This document shows positions 1 to 9,706 of a stretch of DNA of 64,000 bases, piece after piece. Numbering within the stretch: position 1 is the first letter of the stretch; every line of letters begins with the position of its first letter. The translations under genes were made by a program, and so were the position numbers. Source of the stretch: Fuerstiella sp. GTDB taxonomy: Bacteria > Planctomycetota > Planctomycetia > Planctomycetales > Planctomycetaceae. The stretch spans positions 186,001 through 250,000 of the forward strand of contig JAKVAZ010000010.1 of assembly GCA_022447225.1 (NCBI GenBank), written 5' to 3'. The notes under the pieces are model-generated. The model saw only the letters and a program-made list of their open reading frames with translations. It was not told the DNA's origin and ran no database searches.

Positions 1-1185
1 GTGTTCTGGGAGGTCATGCTGCTGCCAATGTATTTTCTGATTGGCATCTGGGGCGGACCTCGCAAAGAGTATGCAGCTATCAAGTTCTTTCTGTTCACGC
101 TGGCCGGTAGTGTGTTGATGCTGATCGCCATGCTGATGCTGTACTTCACTACCGGTGGGCAGCAACACAGTTTTAATCTGATTGAGCTGGCAAAGGTGGC
201 TGCGGGCAACAGCGATTACCTGACCACCGGGCTCACACCGAAGATGCAGATCACAGCCTTCGTGCTGCTGTTTATCGGATTTGCGATCAAGATGCCGGCC
301 GTGCCGTTTCACACATGGCTTCCGGATGCTCATGTTGAAGCACCCACACCAATCAGCATGATTTTGGCCGGGGTGTTGCTGAAAATGGGTGGCTACGGAA
401 TTATCCGTATTGCGTTTCCGTTGTGTCCGTACGGTGCGTACTGGGCCGCGTGGTTTCTGGTGGCAATCGGAGTGATCAGTATCATCTACGGTGCATTCGC
501 GGCCTTGGCACAAACCGACTTCAAGAGACTGGTGGCGTACAGTTCGGTTAGTCACATGGGCTACGTATTAATCGGTATGGCAGTCTGGAAGATTACGGAC
601 GGTCGAACTGTTAATCCTGACATGTGGAACATGGGGATCAATGGGGCGATGTTTCAAATGGTAGCTCATGGAATCAGCTCGACTGGTATGTTCTTTATGG
701 TGGGGGTGATCTATGACCGGGTGCACCACCGAAATCTAAACGAGTTTGGCGGCCTGATGGGCAAAATGCCGGTGTACAGCGGCCTGTCGGTCGCGATCTT
801 TTTCGCGGGACTGGGTTTGCCGGGAATGTGTGGATTCATCGGTGAAGTGTTTGTCGTATTGAGTACCTGGAATTTCAGTCCGGCATTGGCCATTGTGGCG
901 GCCAGTGGAGTGATTCTGACCGCGGGCTATATCCTGTGGGCGCTGCAGCGAGTGTATTTGGGAGCTGAATACCGAGGGCCGCATGAAGAAGAAATCAGAC
1001 CAATTACGCCTCGTGAAGCTTCGGTTGGTTATATTCTGCTGGCTTTGGCAATCTTTCTGGGTGTGTTCCCTGGTCTCATGTTCAGCATCATGAACGGATC
1101 TGTTGCGGAACTCACGGAACATATGCAGGCAGGCTATGATCATGCAGCGGCATACCTGGATCAGCAACTGCAGGCTATGCGTTAA
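1..1185 (+). CDS. nuoM: NADH-quinone oxidoreductase subunit M, 5' end cut by window edge
   Basis: This is the proton-pumping antiporter-like membrane subunit of respiratory complex I. The 394 visible residues are a run of hydrophobic helices with the family signature of a proton-translocation subunit (MPAVPFHTWLPDAHVEAPTP at about residues 98-117, followed by the helix with LLKMGGYG). Usual length is about 500 residues, so roughly 100 N-terminal residues lie before the window; the GTG at position 1 is an internal codon and not a start. It is followed after 62 bases by nuoN on the same strand, the normal order at the end of a nuo operon. Confidence 0.95.
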   Translation: MFWEVMLLPMYFLIGIWGGPRKEYAAIKFFLFTLAGSVLMLIAMLMLYFTTGGQQHSFNLIELAKVAAGNSDYLTTGLTPKMQITAFVLLFIGFAIKMPAVPFHTWLPDAHVEAPTPISMILAGVLLKMGGYGIIRIAFPLCPYGAYWAAWFLVAIGVISIIYGAFAALAQTDFKRLVAYSSVSHMGYVLIGMAVWKITDGRTVNPDMWNMGINGAMFQMVAHGISSTGMFFMVGVIYDRVHHRNLNEFGGLMGKMPVYSGLSVAIFFAGLGLPGMCGFIGEVFVVLSTWNFSPALAIVAASGVILTAGYILWALQRVYLGAEYRGPHEEEIRPITPREASVGYILLALAIFLGVFPGLMFSIMNGSVAELTEHMQAGYDHAAAYLDQQLQAMR

Positions 1186-1247
1186 CTCCCTGGCAGGGAA
1201 CCTGTGGCGTCTTTTGTTAAAACAACTTTCAGTTCGGTGATCAGATC

Positions 1248-2858
1248 GTGTTTTCTCAGCTGATTCAAAACCTGATCGACGACACGCTCGATTATTCGCT
1301 TGGTTACTTTGAAGCAGAATTGTGGCTCTGCGGCACTATTGTGGCATTGCTGCTGTTTCGTTTGCTCTCGATGGACCGGGTGATTCCGACCTCCATTCTT
1401 GCTCTGGCTGGTGCAGTGGCTGCCACGGTTGCGGCTTGGTTTCAGCTGACTGTCACAGATGGGTCGCAGACGTTTTTCACCGGCATGCTGATTCATGATC
1501 AGTTCAGTGTCTATTTTCGTCTTTTTCTGTCACTGTTCCTTGCGCTGACGATAGTGCTGACAATTCTGACCGGGATCCCGGATAACGAAGATTCCCCGGA
1601 CTTCTACACATTACTGCTGGGTGCCACGATCGGCATGATGATCATGGCCAGTGCCAACAACCTGCTGATGCTGTTCATTGGCGTGGAGATGGCCAGTGTT
1701 CCAAGTTACGCCATGGTCGGCTTTCTTAAAGGACGCAGGTCCAGCAGTGAAGCCGCACTCAAGTACGTGGTCTATGGTGCAGGTGCGGCAGGGGTGATGC
1801 TGTATGGTGTCAGCCTGATAGTTGGAATTCTGGGAACCGGTGACATGGGTTTGCTGGCGGATCGTCTGCGGATCGTCGCGGAAAACGGAATGGCCGGGCT
1901 GGGTGATCCGGACGTACGGCTGGTCGCACTGGGTACGATGCTGATCATGGTTGGTCTGGCCTTCAAGCTTTCACTGGTTCCGTTCCATTTCTGGTGTCCG
2001 GATGCGTTCGAAGGAGCGTCGGCAGAAGTTGGGGGATTTCTGTCCGTGGCATCAAAAGCCGGAGCATTTGCGTTACTGGTTAGGTTTTCAGTGGCCTTAT
2101 CTGGTGATCCGTCCGGCGCTGAACTGATGACCGCGTTTGGCATCGGTCTGGGTGTGGTGGCAATCGGCACCATGACCTTTGGTAATCTGGCTGCTTATGG
2201 TCAGTCCAATATTAAACGGATGCTGGCGTATTCCACGATTGCTCACGCCGGATATATGTTGATGGCGGTTTCCGCCATGCTGGTGATGCAAAACAGCAGC
2301 CAGGCCGGTGCGCTTGGTCAGGAAATTAATGCCTGTCTTGGCGGTTTACTTTACTATCTGGCTGTTTATCTGTTTATGAATCTGGGAGCCTTTGCCGTCG
2401 TTGCATTGATACGCAATTACACCTTCAGCGAAGAAATAGACAGCTATGCGGGCTTGATCCGCCAGAGTCCCGCACTGTGTGTGTGTATGGTGTTCTGTAT
2501 GATCAGTCTTGTGGGGATACCACCGTTTGGCGGTTTTTTTGCCAAGTTGATGATCTTTGGTTCAGTCTACAAAGCCGGAGATTTGCACTGGTCGATGTAT
2601 GTCTTGCTGGCCGCGGGGATTGTGAATACTGTTATTAGCCTGTTCTACTATCTGCGTGTGCTGAAAACGATGATCATTGACGAGCGTCCGGCAGACGCGC
2701 GTGCGGTCACGCTGCCAAATCTTGAAAACATATACATTGGTCTGCTTGGGGCATTTGTATTGCTGCTGGGATGTGCGCCAATCATTGCAGACGGGCTCAG
2801 TGTTATCGCAGGAGAAGCGGCCGGTAGCATCTTTTCTGCAATTGTTGCGTCCCCATAG
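1248..2858 (+). CDS. nuoN: NADH-quinone oxidoreductase subunit N
   Basis: This is a membrane-arm subunit of complex I, homologous to NuoL/M and Mrp antiporters, that takes part in proton translocation. The 536 residues form about 14 hydrophobic segments. Family motifs include the central KLSLVPFHFWCPDAFEGA segment, which carries the conserved Lys and His of the channel, and the helix with AAYGQSNIKRMLAYSTIAHA. The start is a GTG at 1248; no better ATG precedes the first hydrophobic helix. It follows nuoM directly and presumably ends the nuo operon, with one small helical protein behind it. Confidence 0.95.
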   Translation: MFSQLIQNLIDDTLDYSLGYFEAELWLCGTIVALLLFRLLSMDRVIPTSILALAGAVAATVAAWFQLTVTDGSQTFFTGMLIHDQFSVYFRLFLSLFLALTIVLTILTGIPDNEDSPDFYTLLLGATIGMMIMASANNLLMLFIGVEMASVPSYAMVGFLKGRRSSSEAALKYVVYGAGAAGVMLYGVSLIVGILGTGDMGLLADRLRIVAENGMAGLGDPDVRLVALGTMLIMVGLAFKLSLVPFHFWCPDAFEGASAEVGGFLSVASKAGAFALLVRFSVALSGDPSGAELMTAFGIGLGVVAIGTMTFGNLAAYGQSNIKRMLAYSTIAHAGYMLMAVSAMLVMQNSSQAGALGQEINACLGGLLYYLAVYLFMNLGAFAVVALIRNYTFSEEIDSYAGLIRQSPALCVCMVFCMISLVGIPPFGGFFAKLMIFGSVYKAGDLHWSMYVLLAAGIVNTVISLFYYLRVLKTMIIDERPADARAVTLPNLENIYIGLLGAFVLLLGCAPIIADGLSVIAGEAAGSIFSAIVASP

Positions 2859-2906
2859 GGTACTTATTCCGGGATGTGATTCTTTAGGTCGTGAAGCTGG
2901 ATCTCC

Positions 2907-3359
2907 ATGACAAATCCGCCGACAGCATCGATAATCAATGAGGCCCTGATTGGCCTGGCGCGCAGTTTTCTGCAGTACGTGGCAGAAAGCTGGCCGTGGG
3001 TTGACGTGTCGCACCAGTCGATTGAGAAGCAACTGCAGCTTTTGGCAGCCCGACAACGAGAGGATGTCAGCGAGCTTGTGCAGCTGTTAATCGATCGTGA
3101 GCTGCCAATAGACATTGGTGTGTTTCCCACGGAATACACTGACCTGCATTTCATTTCGCTGGTAACACTGCTTGACTGGCTGCAGATCGGACAAAGCCGA
3201 ATTTCCGATCGTCTGGCTGCTGCAGCACAGTCTCTGCGGGAATCTGCAGACGAAGACGCTCTTGACCTTATTGAGGCAATTGCCGGCCGCCAGCAGAATC
3301 TGGCTGCCTCGCTGAGGGAACTTCAGCAGGAGCTGGAGAAAATAACAGCCGAGTCCTAG
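2907..3359 (+). CDS. Hypothetical small helical protein downstream of nuoN
   Basis: This 150-residue protein has no membrane segment or signal peptide, and I do not recognise a named family. It is rich in Leu, Glu, Gln and Ala with heptad-like spacing, and the last 45 residues read as a continuous amphipathic helix (EAIAGRQQNLAASLRELQQE), so a helical bundle or coiled coil is likely. The ATG at 2907 lies 48 bases after nuoN and is preceded by a weak GGA, which suggests co-transcription with the nuo genes. A role in complex I assembly would be speculation. Confidence 0.7.
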   Translation: MTNPPTASIINEALIGLARSFLQYVAESWPWVDVSHQSIEKQLQLLAARQREDVSELVQLLIDRELPIDIGVFPTEYTDLHFISLVTLLDWLQIGQSRISDRLAAAAQSLRESADEDALDLIEAIAGRQQNLAASLRELQQELEKITAES

Positions 3360-3367
3360 ACAGGAAT

Positions 3368-3952
3368 TTACGACTGCGTTCCCTGGATCTGAGCGACTAG
3401 GCGGGCTTCCAGATGAGGGTCTCGTCCGCGGGGCAGCCAGCGGGATGGAGCTGCCTGGCCCAGTACCTGATTCAGGTCACGATCAAAGACATCTGATTCA
3501 GAGAATGTGGCACCGCCGGCGTGCGTGGCTGTGGGACCTGGTACGTCTTCAATTTCTTTGTGAACCACCACGGAAACCATCATTTGATCTGAGCCGCTTC
3601 GGCCAAAGGAGATCACGACTCTGCGGCGGATGGACTGCAGCGTACTTTCCATACGATTTTGCAGTCCGACGGAGTCAGGGTGCCATGGCTCCAGAATGTT
3701 GGATCCGGCTCGGTATTCCGTTTCGATGATTCCTTCTAGTTTGCTTTCTCTTGCAATCAGAAAGTGATTGCGATGCAGCACGTCCACCGCACGTTCCCAG
3801 GTGGCGTCAACAGTGTTCGAGGGAATCAAAAGGGCATTTGTTCTCGGAACTCCGCGCCCGGATCCGGTAATACACCCGGTGTTTAGTGCAGTGACCAGCA
3901 GCAAAACAGTCTGGCAGAGCGGTTGAAGTGGGTAAGACAAGGTGTCATCCAT
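3368..3952 (-). CDS. Putative lipoprotein, hypothetical
   Basis: The frame stays open back to 4189. I prefer the ATG at 3952 because the protein then starts with a hydrophobic stretch (LCQTVLLLVTALNTGC) that looks like a lipoprotein signal, although Asn at -3 of the lipobox is atypical. The mature part has an alpha/beta-like pattern (ATWERAVDVLHRNHFLIARE, then EGIIETEYR and VVISFGRSGSDQMMVSVVVH) typical of small planctomycete envelope proteins with one compact domain. The extension before residue 80 is Cys/His/Arg-rich and looks non-coding. It converges with the nuo operon end. Function is unknown. Confidence 0.6.
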   Translation of the reverse strand: MDDTLSYPLQPLCQTVLLLVTALNTGCITGSGRGVPRTNALLIPSNTVDATWERAVDVLHRNHFLIARESKLEGIIETEYRAGSNILEPWHPDSVGLQNRMESTLQSIRRRVVISFGRSGSDQMMVSVVVHKEIEDVPGPTATHAGGATFSESDVFDRDLNQVLGQAAPSRWLPRGRDPHLEARLVAQIQGTQS

Positions 3953-4465
3953 GAATGTGAGACTGCCGCGTTCCTCTGAATGAGAATCGTCGTGGCGTTG
4001 ACTGACGCGGCAATCGGCGGCTTCATACCGCCGTTCGGGAGTGTGTACTCCTGACGGGGGCTGCAGAATTCTGTCCTTTCCGGTCAGATGCCACAAGATG
4101 AGATACAGGCAGAGTTGTGGCATGCACCCCTCAAAGACAGTCAGCCTTGGTGTTTCCGGCGAATTCAGCCCGTCCGCTTTGATTGGCACGGCAGGTGCGT
4201 TGTAGGATGCCGATCTCCGGTCAGATTGATTTGGACCGGTATTCTGCCGCCGGATTTGGCAGAAGTGCTCAACGTGCAGGCAGATACCCTGAGCCGGGAC
4301 TGGTGCACGCAGATTCGTCAGAATTTGTCTGGTTCGAGTACCAGCGTGTGGTACGACTGACTGGATCTGAACAGGGACGGACCTGAGCCGGAACAGGACG
4401 AGCGCAGCACGATTTCATCGTGCACAGCTTGCGGCAGTCCAGATAGCACGGGAGAAGTGAAAAGC
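3953..4465. other. Intergenic region upstream of glutamine synthetase
   Basis: No gene is supported here if the minus-strand lipoprotein starts at 3952. Short open frames on both strands lack recognisable protein character. The stretch should contain the divergent promoters of the lipoprotein and of the glutamine synthetase gene, but I could not pick convincing promoter boxes or an NtrC-type site by eye. Confidence 0.5.
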
Positions 4466-5482
4466 ATGGCGAAATCTAAACTGGAATACATCTGGCTCGA
4501 CGGTTACAAGCCTACTCAGAGCCTGCGCAGCAAGACAATGATCGCAGATGACTTCAGCGGGAAGCTGGAGGATGCCAAGCAGTGGTCGTTTGATGGTTCT
4601 TCCACCGAACAGGCTGAAGGCAATTCCTCAGACTGTCTGCTGCAGCCCGTGGCTGTCTACCCCGACCCTGATCGATTTGGGGGCAATGGCTGGCTGATTA
4701 TGTGCGAAGTGCTTAACGCGGATGGCACAGCACACGTTTCAAACGGCCGGTCAACCATTGCAGACGAAGATAATGATTTTTGGTTTGGTCTGGAGCAGGA
4801 ATACACTCTGATCGACACCGAGACTAATCTGCCTCTTGGATTCCCCAGGAATGGCTATCCGGGCCCGCAGGGACCGTACTACACGTCCGTCGGTGCACGC
4901 AACACCTTTGGTCGGGAAATCATCGACGAGCATCTGCATCTGTGCCTCGAAGCCGGACTGAACGTTGAAGGAATTAACGCGGAAGTGATGGCCGGCCAGT
5001 GGGAGTTTCAAATCTTTAGCAAAGGGGCAGCCGAGTGCGGTGACCAGATTTGGATGGCTCGCTATCTCCTTGAACGCACCTGCGAAAAATATGGTGTGGC
5101 AGTGGACTGGCATCCTAAACCAATTAAAGGAGACTGGAACGGTTCGGGCATGCATGCCAACTTCTCCTGCGGTGCCATGCGAGACCCGGGTGGCGAAGAA
5201 GTTCATACCAAAATCTGCGAGGAGTTCGGCAAAAACATTGAGGAGCACATCGCTGTGTATGGTGCCGACAATGATCAGCGTTTGACCGGAGCACATGAAA
5301 CTCAGTCAATCGACAAATTCAGTTATGGTGTCTCAGACCGCGGAGCATCTATTCGGATTCCCGTGGCCACGATTCAAAATGGCTGGAAAGGCCGCCTGGA
5401 AGACCGGCGACCGGCTTCCAACGGCGATCCCTACAAAATCGCGGCAGTGATCATCAAAACGACAAAGAAAGCACTTGCTTAA
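4466..5482 (+). CDS. glnII: Glutamine synthetase type II (eukaryotic-like)
   Basis: It catalyses ATP-dependent formation of glutamine from glutamate and ammonium in the cytoplasm. At about 338 residues it matches the short GSII family rather than the ~470-residue bacterial GSI. Diagnostic segments are the N-terminal LEYIWLDGYKPTQSLRSK, the metal/glutamate motif FGLEQEYTL, and the ATP/glutamate-binding KPIKGDWNGSGMHANFS. A GTG at 4457 also opens the frame, but the ATG at 4466 sits 9 bases behind GGAGAA (4451-4456), so I chose it. It is monocistronic, with a strong terminator directly downstream. GSII lacks the adenylylation loop of GSI, so regulation is presumably transcriptional or by feedback. 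Confidence 0.95.
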   Translation: MAKSKLEYIWLDGYKPTQSLRSKTMIADDFSGKLEDAKQWSFDGSSTEQAEGNSSDCLLQPVAVYPDPDRFGGNGWLIMCEVLNADGTAHVSNGRSTIADEDNDFWFGLEQEYTLIDTETNLPLGFPRNGYPGPQGPYYTSVGARNTFGREIIDEHLHLCLEAGLNVEGINAEVMAGQWEFQIFSKGAAECGDQIWMARYLLERTCEKYGVAVDWHPKPIKGDWNGSGMHANFSCGAMRDPGGEEVHTKICEEFGKNIEEHIAVYGADNDQRLTGAHETQSIDKFSYGVSDRGASIRIPVATIQNGWKGRLEDRRPASNGDPYKIAAVIIKTTKKALA

Positions 5483-5508
5483 GCCGCAGTGCAAAATTGA
5501 CAGTTTCA

Positions 5509-5546
5509 GTAAGGCCGGCAGCAAAATGTCGGCCTTACTTTTTTCC
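5509..5546 (+). terminator. Rho-independent terminator after glnII
   Basis: A 12-bp stem (GTAAGGCCGGCA, 5509-5520, paired with TGTCGGCCTTAC, 5527-5538, one G-T pair) closes a 6-base loop and is followed by a run of six T residues. It lies 27 bases past the glnII stop. It may also serve the convergent M16 protease gene, as the reverse strand carries A-rich sequence on the other side. Confidence 0.9.
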
Positions 5547-5597
5547 ACAGTCCTGCTGAGACGCTCATTCCGGAAGTCTGAGTGATTCGCGGGGACT

Positions 5598-8330
5598 TTA
5601 CCTGTCGCCTGCTTTTTCAAAATCACCGGCGATCACAGTCTGCAGGCGGGCAGGGGTAATGTGTTTTCGCATGGCGGCGTTCACATCGTCGACCGTCAAC
5701 GTCCGAATTTGATCTTCCAGGTCAGATGCATACTGCATCGTGTATCCGGCACGTGCATATGTGGCCAGGGTCTGAGTAAGTGTTGCATCTTTGGTCCGTT
5801 TCAGTTCGCGGCTCTGAAGCAGGCCGGCTCGCTGTTCGTGCAGTTCTGTTTCCGTAATGCCTTCCTTAAGTAGTTTTTCGAGTTCCTCCTGAATCACTTC
5901 GTGGACGCGATCGGCATTCTGTGGATTTGAAATAGCGTAGATATAGAACACGGTACGAGGATCCAGCGACGACGCCTGAACGGCCGATTGCACACCGTAG
6001 GAAAGTCCTTCTTCTCGTCGGACTCGGTTACCCAGCCGTGACGACAGTGCGCCCCCGCCCAGGATGTAGTTACCCACTATCAGTGCCGGATAGTCCGGGT
6101 GGTCGCTTCGCATCGGAAGTGTAAAAGCTGAAAAATATGTAGCGTTGGCTTTGTCGGGCGTGTTGATCTTTTCGAAGCTGCCCTCAGGGAGACCGGCTGC
6201 CTGACGGGAAATCCGGCTGAATGCCGTTTCTGATGTCCACTGGTCCGTCATTTGCCGAACAGCAGATACCGTTGAGTCTTCATCAAAGTCTCCGACTACG
6301 GTTAGTTCGCCGATTTTACCTTGAATCAGAGACTCGTAAATTTCGCGAACATCGTCAATTGTCAGGGCCTGGATACGCTCGATGGCTTCCTGCAGACTGG
6401 CGTGATAGCGTGGGTCGTCAGCGTCATAAGGGCTGATTTTTCTTTGAACAGTATTCGATGCAATTGACTGTGGCTCCGTGAGACGCTGTTCTGCAGTTGC
6501 CAGTCGTGACTCCTTAATCAAAGCGAGTTCCTCAGCGGGAAGTATCGAGTTGCGCAGGATGTCTTCTGTCAGCGACAGCACGTCCGGTAGGTTGTCGCGC
6601 GATGTCTGCAGACTCACGGTCAGGCGGCCTGCTTCACCCGTCATGCTCAGTTGTGCCCGGCAGCGATCCAGTTCATCCTGGATGTCCTGATGGGTTCGGG
6701 TGGTGGTTCCCCGCATCAGCATTTCGGGAAGAAATGCCGGTGCGGTCGCTTTGCCGCGAAGAGTATCCAGGTTGCCGTACCTGAGGGTCAGTCGCAAATG
6801 GACCGATTCTCCACGGGTTTTCTTTGACAATAGTGTCGTACGGATATCCGAAGGCAGATTGAGCCGTTTGAGCCGTGATTCAATCGCCAGCGGTGACGGG
6901 TCAAAGGCTTCTCCCTGGGCGATCTGCTCTCGACCCTGATAATCACCAATCATCTCAGCAAGGTCCGGGGTCCAGGGAATCGCGGTACGGTCCGGAGATT
7001 CGGATGGTTCGAACAGTCCTGCAGTGCGATTGGTCCGACGCAGGTAAGCAGCGGCTACACGATTAACGTCTGCAGCAGTGACGACTTCCAGCCTGTCGCG
7101 GTGAAGCAGGAACAGGCGCCAGTCACCCTGGGCAGCCCAGTCGCTCAAAGATATTGCGATTCCCTGTGAATTGGCTACGTTCAGTTCGCGGCGTTTGAGT
7201 AGTTCCTGACGAGCCCGTTCCACTTGCTTGTCTGTGAACGGTGATTCGGCCACTGTTTCCAGGGTTTCGACCATTCCCTGAAGCAGATCCGGGCTCTCAA
7301 CACCATTAGCCGCTTCTGCAATAAACATGGCCATTCCGGGATCATGCAGCGCGAAACGAGTCCCATAAACACTGGCTGCCATACCGCGTTTTACCAGCCG
7401 CTCGTAAAGTCGTCCCGACGGTTCGCTTGCCATGGCTGTTGTCATCACATCGACAGCTGCAAAGTCCGGATGACTTCCGGCCGGAATATGATAAATCACA
7501 CCAGCCATGGGAACATCACCGACTCGGCGCATGGTGACAAGGCGTTCTCCGTCCTGAGCCGGTTCTTCGGTCCATGTTTGATTCAATTCGCGTTCCGGAC
7601 GTGGAATTGCACCAAAAAAATCAGTGACCAGTGTTAATGCCTGTTCGGCATCGAACTGCCCCGCGATTACCAGGACTGCGTTGTCCGGCTGATAGAACCG
7701 TCGATAGAATTTGCGCAGGTTTTCTACAGGAACGCGTTCGATGTCGGCGCGGTTTCCGATGGTGGATTTGCCGTAATTGTGCCATTCAAAGGCGGCTCCC
7801 GTCATTCGCTGCATCAGTACTCGGAACGGACTGTTTTCGCCTCTTTCGAATTCGCTCCTCACGACTGTCATTTCAGCATCGAGATCTTCCTTAAGGATGG
7901 AACTGTTGATCATGCGATCCGCTTCCAGCCTGAGTGCGAATTCAAGGTTCTCCTCACTGGCCGGAAGCGTTTCGTAGTAGTTAGTCCGATCCAGCCATGT
8001 GGTTCCGTTGAACTCCGCTCCTCGTTCCTTGAGAAGTCGTGGAATATCGTCATGAGTGGGCGTTCCTCGAAACAGCATGTGTTCCAGCAGATGTGCCATT
8101 CCGGCCTCACCATATCCTTCATGGCGCGATCCCACCAGGATGGTCAGGTTAACAGTAACGGTCGGTCGGGAGACATCCGGAAGCAACAGGACCCTAAGAC
8201 CGTTATCAAGTTGGTATTCAGTAATTCCTTCAATCGAGCGCACCGGGAGTGGCATATCTTCGGCATTCAGAGAATCGATGGCATTTAATAAACAGGAACC
8301 GATCAGACAGGACTGGAAGAACCATTTCAC
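5598..8330 (-). CDS. M16 family zinc peptidase (two-module, secreted)
   Basis: This is an insulinase/pitrilysin-like metalloprotease of 910 residues. An N-terminal hydrophobic stretch (residues 4-22) ending at LNAED suggests export. The inverted zinc motif HLLEH is at residues 80-84, and the downstream Glu is in VVRSEFERGEN (about 155-165). The second half (from about residue 480) repeats the fold without the zinc motif, as is usual for fused two-module M16 proteins (LGNRVRREEGLSYGVQ is the family's C-terminal substrate-binding box). It probably degrades peptides in the periplasm. It converges with glnII. Confidence 0.93.
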   Translation of the reverse strand: MKWFFQSCLIGSCLLNAIDSLNAEDMPLPVRSIEGITEYQLDNGLRVLLLPDVSRPTVTVNLTILVGSRHEGYGEAGMAHLLEHMLFRGTPTHDDIPRLLKERGAEFNGTTWLDRTNYYETLPASEENLEFALRLEADRMINSSILKEDLDAEMTVVRSEFERGENSPFRVLMQRMTGAAFEWHNYGKSTIGNRADIERVPVENLRKFYRRFYQPDNAVLVIAGQFDAEQALTLVTDFFGAIPRPERELNQTWTEEPAQDGERLVTMRRVGDVPMAGVIYHIPAGSHPDFAAVDVMTTAMASEPSGRLYERLVKRGMAASVYGTRFALHDPGMAMFIAEAANGVESPDLLQGMVETLETVAESPFTDKQVERARQELLKRRELNVANSQGIAISLSDWAAQGDWRLFLLHRDRLEVVTAADVNRVAAAYLRRTNRTAGLFEPSESPDRTAIPWTPDLAEMIGDYQGREQIAQGEAFDPSPLAIESRLKRLNLPSDIRTTLLSKKTRGESVHLRLTLRYGNLDTLRGKATAPAFLPEMLMRGTTTRTHQDIQDELDRCRAQLSMTGEAGRLTVSLQTSRDNLPDVLSLTEDILRNSILPAEELALIKESRLATAEQRLTEPQSIASNTVQRKISPYDADDPRYHASLQEAIERIQALTIDDVREIYESLIQGKIGELTVVGDFDEDSTVSAVRQMTDQWTSETAFSRISRQAAGLPEGSFEKINTPDKANATYFSAFTLPMRSDHPDYPALIVGNYILGGGALSSRLGNRVRREEGLSYGVQSAVQASSLDPRTVFYIYAISNPQNADRVHEVIQEELEKLLKEGITETELHEQRAGLLQSRELKRTKDATLTQTLATYARAGYTMQYASDLEDQIRTLTVDDVNAAMRKHITPARLQTVIAGDFEKAGDR

Positions 8331-8521
8331 AGGACAGGACTCCGCTGAACAACAGGACGGAAACTAACGGAAATACTGAGTTCTACGATGCTTGCAGCGA
8401 CTACTGAGCCACGTTTCTGAAACTTTTGTTGGTTGTGTATTCACAACTAATCCTTTGGGACAAAGACGTAGTGTTAACACCCAAATCAGATCGATGTGGA
8501 AACGTACCGAAAGTATCAGCT

Positions 8522-9511
8522 CTATTTGAGAAGACTTTTTTTCAGAACAGCACGCGCTCTTTCAAAGTAGTCCTGCCAGACAATTTCGGGATGTCCGTCT
8601 CGCAGGCAGTCACGCACCTTCCGCAAAGAATTACGTTCCATATGTGGGCAACGATTGCAGGCACATGTCTCACCGGTCGAAGCCATGATCCCGGGTATCG
8701 GAAGAAATGTGTGCTGAGGAGCTGATTTTTGAAACGCGTGAATCATGGTCGCTTCCGTGGCAACCAGAAAAGTTGATGGCTCCGCAATTGCCATCACGTG
8801 ACGCCGCATTTTTTCTGTACCGCCGATGAAGTCACTGAGTTCCAGTATGTTTTGAGGGCATTCAGGGTGAGCAATCACCTGGCTGCCCGGATTGTTTTTG
8901 CGGGCACGGATGAGATCCTGGATACTGAAAACTTCGTGTACCATGCAGGACCCCGGCCAGAGGATCATCTGGCGGCCGGTGACTTCCTGAAGATAGCGGC
9001 CCAGATGCTGGTCGGGCACGAACAGGATTTCCCGATCCTTCGGAACGCGGTCGATGATTTCCCTTGCGTTCCCACTGGTCACAATCCAGTTGCACAGGCT
9101 CTTCACGGCCGCTGACGTATTAATGTAAGCGACTGTGTCGAACTCCCGACCGCTCTCCCTCAGCTGTTCCTGAAATGCTTCGAGCTGATCAGCCGGACAG
9201 CTTTCCGCAAGTGAACAGCCGGCATGCATGTCCGGAATCAGAACCGTCTTTTCCGGATTCAGGATTTTTGCGGATTCAGCCATGAAATGGACACCGCTGA
9301 ACACAATTGTCTCTGTTTCCACACGCGTTGCATCCCGTGCCAGCTGAAGGCTGTCGCCCGTGAAGTCAGCTATGTCCTGGATTTCTCCATCGACATAATA
9401 ATGAGCGAGGATTGCGGCGCCCCTGTCCTTTTTAAGCTGATCGATCTCATCCATAAGATCCAGTGGATCTTCATAATTGTCCGGTGCATCTACGACGATG
9501 GGCAAAGACAT
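8522..9511 (-). CDS. nadA: Quinolinate synthase NadA
   Basis: This [4Fe-4S] enzyme condenses iminoaspartate with dihydroxyacetone phosphate to quinolinate in de novo NAD synthesis. The 329 residues contain the family's three cluster Cys contexts ([33 protein letters not shown]), the N-terminal [20 protein letters not shown] segment and the HPECP motif. Length is normal. No nadB or nadC lies nearby, so the gene is apparently transcribed alone. The start ATG at 9511 has only a weak ribosome-binding site. Confidence 0.95.
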   Translation of the reverse strand: MSLPIVVDAPDNYEDPLDLMDEIDQLKKDRGAAILAHYYVDGEIQDIADFTGDSLQLARDATRVETETIVFSGVHFMAESAKILNPEKTVLIPDMHAGCSLAESCPADQLEAFQEQLRESGREFDTVAYINTSAAVKSLCNWIVTSGNAREIIDRVPKDREILFVPDQHLGRYLQEVTGRQMILWPGSCMVHEVFSIQDLIRARKNNPGSQVIAHPECPQNILELSDFIGGTEKMRRHVMAIAEPSTFLVATEATMIHAFQKSAPQHTFLPIPGIMASTGETCACNRCPHMERNSLRKVRDCLRDGHPEIVWQDYFERARAVLKKSLLK

Positions 9512-9706
9512 TGCTCGGATAACTCACTAAATTCGGAGGGGCTGAACACTGACAGCCGAATGACTGTTTTCATTCACACAATCGAGTACGGTCGATTGGT
9601 TCGGACTAACGTAAATTATTACGTCCTGTACCGCTGGCGTCGACTGGCGAAATACGATTCCTGTCAACTCGCTCCCAGGTAGCACAGCAGGATCACTTCT
9701 GAAGCA

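Noticed and set aside
736-1167. Long antisense frame inside nuoM
   Set aside because: Shadow of the nuoM codon pattern on the opposite strand.
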